Source: Clostridia bacterium (lineage in GTDB: Bacteria; Bacillota_A; Clostridia; Oscillospirales; CAG-272). Taken from it: 9,937 bases of DNA. The DNA is taken from the NCBI GenBank assembly GCA_017411885.1, contig JAFQPF010000125.1, forward strand, positions 1 through 9,937. The letters run 5' to 3'. Both the position numbers and the translations under genes were made by a program. Under the pieces are notes generated by a model. That model saw only the letters and a list, made by a program, of their open reading frames with translations, had not been told where the DNA came from and did not search any database. This document shows, one piece after another, positions 6,382-9,937 of this stretch; positions within the stretch are counted from its first letter, which is position 1, and each line of letters starts with the position of its first letter.

Positions 6382-8823
6382 GTGAACAAAAAAACTGCAA
6401 AAACCGAACTGCGTGACGCGATAGCAAGTAAGCTTTCGAGATATTACGCAACAAGCCCCGAGGAAGCAAGCGATCTGCAAATGTACAAGGCGGTATCGCT
6501 TTGCGTAAAGGATCAGCTTACTAAAAAAGCAACAGAATTCAAAACACAGTTCAAGACACTTCACAAGAAAAAGCTATACTATCTCTGTATGGAATTTCTT
6601 GTGGGACGTCAGCTTAAGAACAACCTAAAAAACCTCGGAGTAGCCGAGCTTTATTCGGAGGTATTATCCGAGCTTGGCTTTGATATAGACAGGATATATT
6701 CCTGCGAGCCCGACCCCGGACTCGGCAACGGCGGACTCGGCAGACTTGCCGCCTGCTTTATGGATTCGCTCACCACACTTGACTATCACGCAACAGGCTT
6801 TTCGCTTCTTTACGAATACGGACTGTTCAAGCAGAGAATAATAGACGGTGAGCAGATCGAGCTTCCCGACGTGTGGATGCCCGACGGCGACGTATGGCTC
6901 GTACCCCGTCAGGATAAGAAGTTTACCGTTAAATTCGGCGGTCACGTACACGAAAAATGGAACAACGGCAAGCTTGAGGTTATCTACGAGGATTACGAGG
7001 AGCTTCAGGCGGTGCCTTACGATATGATGATATCCGGCTCCGATTCTTCGGCGGTAAATACCTTAAGACTGTTCAAGGCGCGCCCGGTGCAGAACTTCGA
7101 TATGGGGCTTTTCTCTCAGGGACAGTACATAAAGGCTATGGAGGACAGCAACAACGCGGATATAATCTCAAAGGTGCTTTATCCTTCTGATAACCACCTT
7201 GAGGGCAAGTTCTTAAGACTCAGCCAGCAGTATTTCCTTGTTTCAGCTTCCTTACAGAGCATAATAAACGACCACCTTGCCGCATACGGCACGCTTGCCA
7301 ATTTCGCGGACAAGGTAGCGATACACATTAACGACACGCACCCCGCGCTCGTCATTCCCGAAATGATGCGCGTGCTTATCGACACCTACTCGTACAAGTG
7401 GGAGGATGCGTGGGAGACGGTTCGCAGAACGGTAAGCTATACCAACCATACGGTAATGCCCGAGGCACTCGAGGTTTGGCCGGAGGATCTTTTAAGAGTA
7501 AAGCTTCCGCGTATACATACGATCGTATGTGAGATCAACAGACGCTTCTGCGCAGATCTTTGGAACAATTATACCGGAGACTGGGACAGAATATCAAGAA
7601 TGTCGATAATCGCCGCTTCCCAGGTAAGAATGGCGAACCTGAGTATTGTCGGCTCAAATACGGTAAACGGCGTTTCAAGACTCCATTCCGAGATACTCAA
7701 AAACACCGTATTCCACGATTTTTATAAGCACGAGCCGGGTATGTTCACAAACGTAACAAACGGCATCGCTCACCGCAGATGGCTTTGCTATTCTAACCCG
7801 CGCCTTGCGTCATTACTTGACGAGTGCATAACAGACGCTTACAGAAAATCGCCCGAAAGACTTGCAGATTTCACCAAGTTCTACGGCGACAAGGCAGTAT
7901 ACGAGCAGCTTGAAAAAATAAAGCGTGAAAACAAGGCGGCATTTGCCATCAAGGTCGAGGAAAAGACAGGCATAAAGCTTGACCCCGATTCTGTATTCGA
8001 CGTGCAGATAAAGCGTATGCACGAATACAAGCGTCAGCTTCTTAACGCTATCAAGATAATCAGCATATACAACGAGCTTCTTGAAAACCCCGATATTGAT
8101 ATCACGCCGCAGACCTTCATCTTCGGCGCGAAGGCGGCTCCCGGCTACTATATGGCGAAGAATATCATCAAGCTTATATATTCGATCGGACAGGAGATCG
8201 AAAAGAATCCGAAAATACGTGAAAAGATCAGAGTCGTATTCCTTGAAGATTACAACGTAAGCCTTGCAGAACAGCTTATCCCGGCAGCCGATATAAGCGA
8301 GCAGATCTCGCTTGCCGGCAAGGAAGCAAGCGGTACGGGCAATATGAAGCTTATGATAAACGGCGCGGTAACACTCGGCACGCTTGACGGCGCAAACGTT
8401 GAGATCAGCGAGGCTGTGGGAAAAGATAACATCTATATCTTCGGCCTTACCACCGAGGAGGTTGACGATCTCTGGAAGCGCGGATATCGTTCTCTTGATT
8501 ACTATAACAAGAGCCCGATACTGAAGGCGGCTGTAGACCGTATGGCTACAGGCTTTAACGGCATAAGCTTTGAAAATATGAGAAACTACCTCATATACGC
8601 ACAGCCGATCTCCGACCCGTATATGTGCCTTGCGGATTTTGAATCCTACAAGAAAACGCACGATAAGCTTATAGCAGACTATGCCAACCGTGAAAAGTGG
8701 CTTGGTATGTCGCTTATGAATATCGCAAGCGCGGGTGTATTTGCCGCAGACAGAAGCATCGGCGAATATGCGCGCAACATCTGGCATATCGAGCCTGCAA
8801 ATTTCAAAAAAAGCAAAAAATAA
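6382..8823 (+). CDS. glgP: Glycogen/maltodextrin phosphorylase GlgP (GT35)
   Basis: Cleaves terminal alpha-1,4-linked glucose from glycogen or maltodextrin with phosphate, giving glucose-1-phosphate, in the cytoplasm with pyridoxal phosphate as cofactor. It has 813 residues, as in E. coli GlgP (815). Visible signatures: YYLCMEFLVGRQL near residue 70, PGLGNGGLGRLAACF near 115, and NDTHPAL followed by YTNHTVMPEALE with H356 (the active-site histidine of rabbit phosphorylase). K544-R551 read KRMHEYKR, which binds phosphate and cofactor. EASGTGNMKLMINGA contains K656, the lysine that carries PLP. The start is GTG; upstream purine runs AAAGGAAAG (6362-6370) and GGAA (6373-6376) could serve as ribosome binding site, neither ideally spaced. 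Placing a degradative enzyme directly after glgA is common in Firmicute glycogen operons and allows turnover of the polymer. Whether glycogen or maltodextrin is preferred cannot be told from sequence. Confidence 0.96.
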   Translation: MNKKTAKTELRDAIASKLSRYYATSPEEASDLQMYKAVSLCVKDQLTKKATEFKTQFKTLHKKKLYYLCMEFLVGRQLKNNLKNLGVAELYSEVLSELGFDIDRIYSCEPDPGLGNGGLGRLAACFMDSLTTLDYHATGFSLLYEYGLFKQRIIDGEQIELPDVWMPDGDVWLVPRQDKKFTVKFGGHVHEKWNNGKLEVIYEDYEELQAVPYDMMISGSDSSAVNTLRLFKARPVQNFDMGLFSQGQYIKAMEDSNNADIISKVLYPSDNHLEGKFLRLSQQYFLVSASLQSIINDHLAAYGTLANFADKVAIHINDTHPALVIPEMMRVLIDTYSYKWEDAWETVRRTVSYTNHTVMPEALEVWPEDLLRVKLPRIHTIVCEINRRFCADLWNNYTGDWDRISRMSIIAASQVRMANLSIVGSNTVNGVSRLHSEILKNTVFHDFYKHEPGMFTNVTNGIAHRRWLCYSNPRLASLLDECITDAYRKSPERLADFTKFYGDKAVYEQLEKIKRENKAAFAIKVEEKTGIKLDPDSVFDVQIKRMHEYKRQLLNAIKIISIYNELLENPDIDITPQTFIFGAKAAPGYYMAKNIIKLIYSIGQEIEKNPKIREKIRVVFLEDYNVSLAEQLIPAADISEQISLAGKEASGTGNMKLMINGAVTLGTLDGANVEISEAVGKDNIYIFGLTTEEVDDLWKRGYRSLDYYNKSPILKAAVDRMATGFNGISFENMRNYLIYAQPISDPYMCLADFESYKKTHDKLIADYANREKWLGMSLMNIASAGVFAADRSIGEYARNIWHIEPANFKKSKK

Positions 8824-8829
8824 ACGACA

Positions 8830-8855
8830 CGGCAGACCGCATAAACGGTCTGCCG
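8830..8855 (+). terminator. Strong intercistronic hairpin after glgP, without U-tract
   Basis: CGGCAGACCG (8830-8839) pairs perfectly with CGGTCTGCCG (8846-8855) around the loop CATAAA, seven bases after the glgP stop. The following bases are CCCACATTATCC, not a U-run, so efficient intrinsic termination is unlikely. It may be a partial terminator or a stem that protects the 3' end of the glgCDAP message and lowers expression of the downstream gene. The structure is certain; its function is inferred. Confidence 0.5.
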
Positions 8856-8875
8856 CCCACATTATCCGGTGAAAT

Positions 8876-9937
8876 ATGAATTATTCTGATAACTCACGCC
8901 CGAAAATTGAAAAAGAAAGCGCGCTTGAAGAGTACGCGGAGCTTTTTTCCGCATTTGCCTACAGCGACAGGCTGATACTTCGGCTGCTTTTGCCCGAGTG
9001 CTTGCGCGCGGTCTCGGTAAATATTGAATTCTGGTATGACGATACAATGAGCCGCGGCGCATACGGCACAGAAAAAAAGCCTTCACGCGACGGTTATGAC
9101 GTTTTTGAATACGCTTTTCTCCCAAGTGAGCATTGCAGCAGCTCGGATAACGGACTTTTCTACTATCATTTTTCCTTTGAAAGCAACGGCAAACGCCTTT
9201 TTGTATCAAGAAACGCAAGCGACCTTATGCCCGAGATCACCGAAGATATTAATGCCGTGTCATCCTATCAGCTGAATATTTTCGCCGACAGCTTTCACAC
9301 TCCCGATGACTTCAAGGGTAAGATCATGTATCAGATCTTTGTCGATCGCTTTAACCGTGGCGATAAGGTGGTTCCTGTGCGCCACGATGCGGTAATGATC
9401 GACGATTGGTATAACGGCGTACCCGAATATCCCGAATATCCGGGGGGCTTTGTAAGAAACAACTGCTTCTTCGGCGGCACGCTGTGGGGAGCTTGCGAAA
9501 AGCTTGAATACCTGAAATCGCTCGGTGTTGAGATAGTATATTTATGCCCGATATTCGAGGCTTATTCAAATCACAAATACGATACGGGAAACTATATGCG
9601 CATCGACCCGATGTTCGGAGGCGACGAGGCGTTTGACGCGCTTATCAAAAAAGCCGACACGCTCGGGATAAAGATAATCCTCGACGGCGTGTTCAATCAC
9701 ACCGGCTCGGACAGTATTTATTTTAACAAAAACGGCAGATACCCTGTATGCGGAGCTTACAATTCAAAAGAAAGCAAGTATTACGACTGGTATTATTTCA
9801 CCGAGCATCCCGATAAATACGAATGCTGGTGGGGTATTGAGATATTACCGAAATTAAACGGAAACAATCCCGGATTCCGCGAGCTTATCTGCGGAGAAAA
9901 CGGAGTGATCCGCCACTATCTGCGCCGCGGCGCATAC
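8876..9937 (+). CDS. GH13 alpha-amylase/neopullulanase-type glycosidase, 3' truncated by window
   Basis: Partial gene: 354 codons, open to the window edge with no stop seen. The first ~145 residues look like an N-terminal beta-rich domain without a clear signal peptide, so the enzyme is probably cytoplasmic. The catalytic barrel starts at YQIFVDRF (152-159). It then shows FGGTLWG, YLCPIFEAYSNHKYDT, conserved region I DGVFNH (270-275), and WWGIEILPKLN. The nucleophile region (GxRLDxAxE) should follow just beyond the end, so catalytic competence cannot be checked. The start is bounded by an in-frame TGA at 8870-8872; GGTGA (8868-8872) is a weak, closely spaced ribosome binding site. The gap to glgP is 52 nt and contains a hairpin. 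The likely role is trimming or debranching of glycogen or maltodextrin beside GlgP; subfamily and bond specificity (alpha-1,4 or alpha-1,6) are not decided. No gene symbol is justified. Confidence 0.88.
   Translation, partial: MNYSDNSRPKIEKESALEEYAELFSAFAYSDRLILRLLLPECLRAVSVNIEFWYDDTMSRGAYGTEKKPSRDGYDVFEYAFLPSEHCSSSDNGLFYYHFSFESNGKRLFVSRNASDLMPEITEDINAVSSYQLNIFADSFHTPDDFKGKIMYQIFVDRFNRGDKVVPVRHDAVMIDDWYNGVPEYPEYPGGFVRNNCFFGGTLWGACEKLEYLKSLGVEIVYLCPIFEAYSNHKYDTGNYMRIDPMFGGDEAFDALIKKADTLGIKIILDGVFNHTGSDSIYFNKNGRYPVCGAYNSKESKYYDWYYFTEHPDKYECWWGIEILPKLNGNNPGFRELICGENGVIRHYLRRGAY

Noticed and set aside
7813..8862. Long minus-strand open frame opposite glgP
   Set aside because: It is antisense to a certain glycogen phosphorylase gene and its translation resembles no known family. 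Long antisense frames are expected from the codon bias here.

Overview
The window reads as a chromosomal segment from an anaerobic, endospore-forming Clostridia-type Firmicute, probably of the Ruminococcaceae/Oscillospirales kind. Three things point there: a clear SpoIIID sporulation regulator, the paired glgC-glgD arrangement typical of Firmicutes, and AGGAGG-type ribosome binding sites ahead of most genes. All genes lie on the + strand and base composition looks uniform. I see no sign of recent transfer, and no transposase, CRISPR array, tRNA or rRNA.

Layout. Positions 1-225 hold no convincing gene but are rich in structure: three back-to-back hairpins (18-98), probably part of a dispersed repeat, then a long interrupted palindrome (179-221) that overlaps a candidate sporulation promoter and the ribosome binding site of spoIIID. 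spoIIID follows (232-492, TTG start preferred), then a weak terminator-like hairpin (514-540). A good vegetative promoter (575-603) precedes recQ (657-2477), a full-length helicase with helicase, zinc/winged-helix and HRDC domains.

From 2518 to the window end runs a glycogen cluster: glgC (ADP-glucose pyrophosphorylase, catalytic), glgD (its non-catalytic paralogue), glgA (glycogen synthase), glgP (glycogen phosphorylase) and the first 354 codons of a GH13 alpha-amylase/pullulanase-type enzyme cut by the window edge. Gaps of 14, 25, 33 and 52 nt suggest one operon. GlgC/GlgD make ADP-glucose, GlgA polymerises it, GlgP releases glucose-1-phosphate, and the GH13 enzyme probably trims or debranches the polymer. 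The branching enzyme glgB is not in the window. No promoter stands out in the 40-nt recQ-glgC gap, so the cluster may be read from the recQ promoter or from a promoter inside recQ.

I found no wholly new biological system; the content is mainly housekeeping and storage metabolism. The points most worth a second look are the palindrome over the spoIIID translation start, the hairpin cluster at the window start, a missing lysine in the ADP-glucose motif of GlgA, and a strong hairpin without a U-tract between glgP and the GH13 gene.
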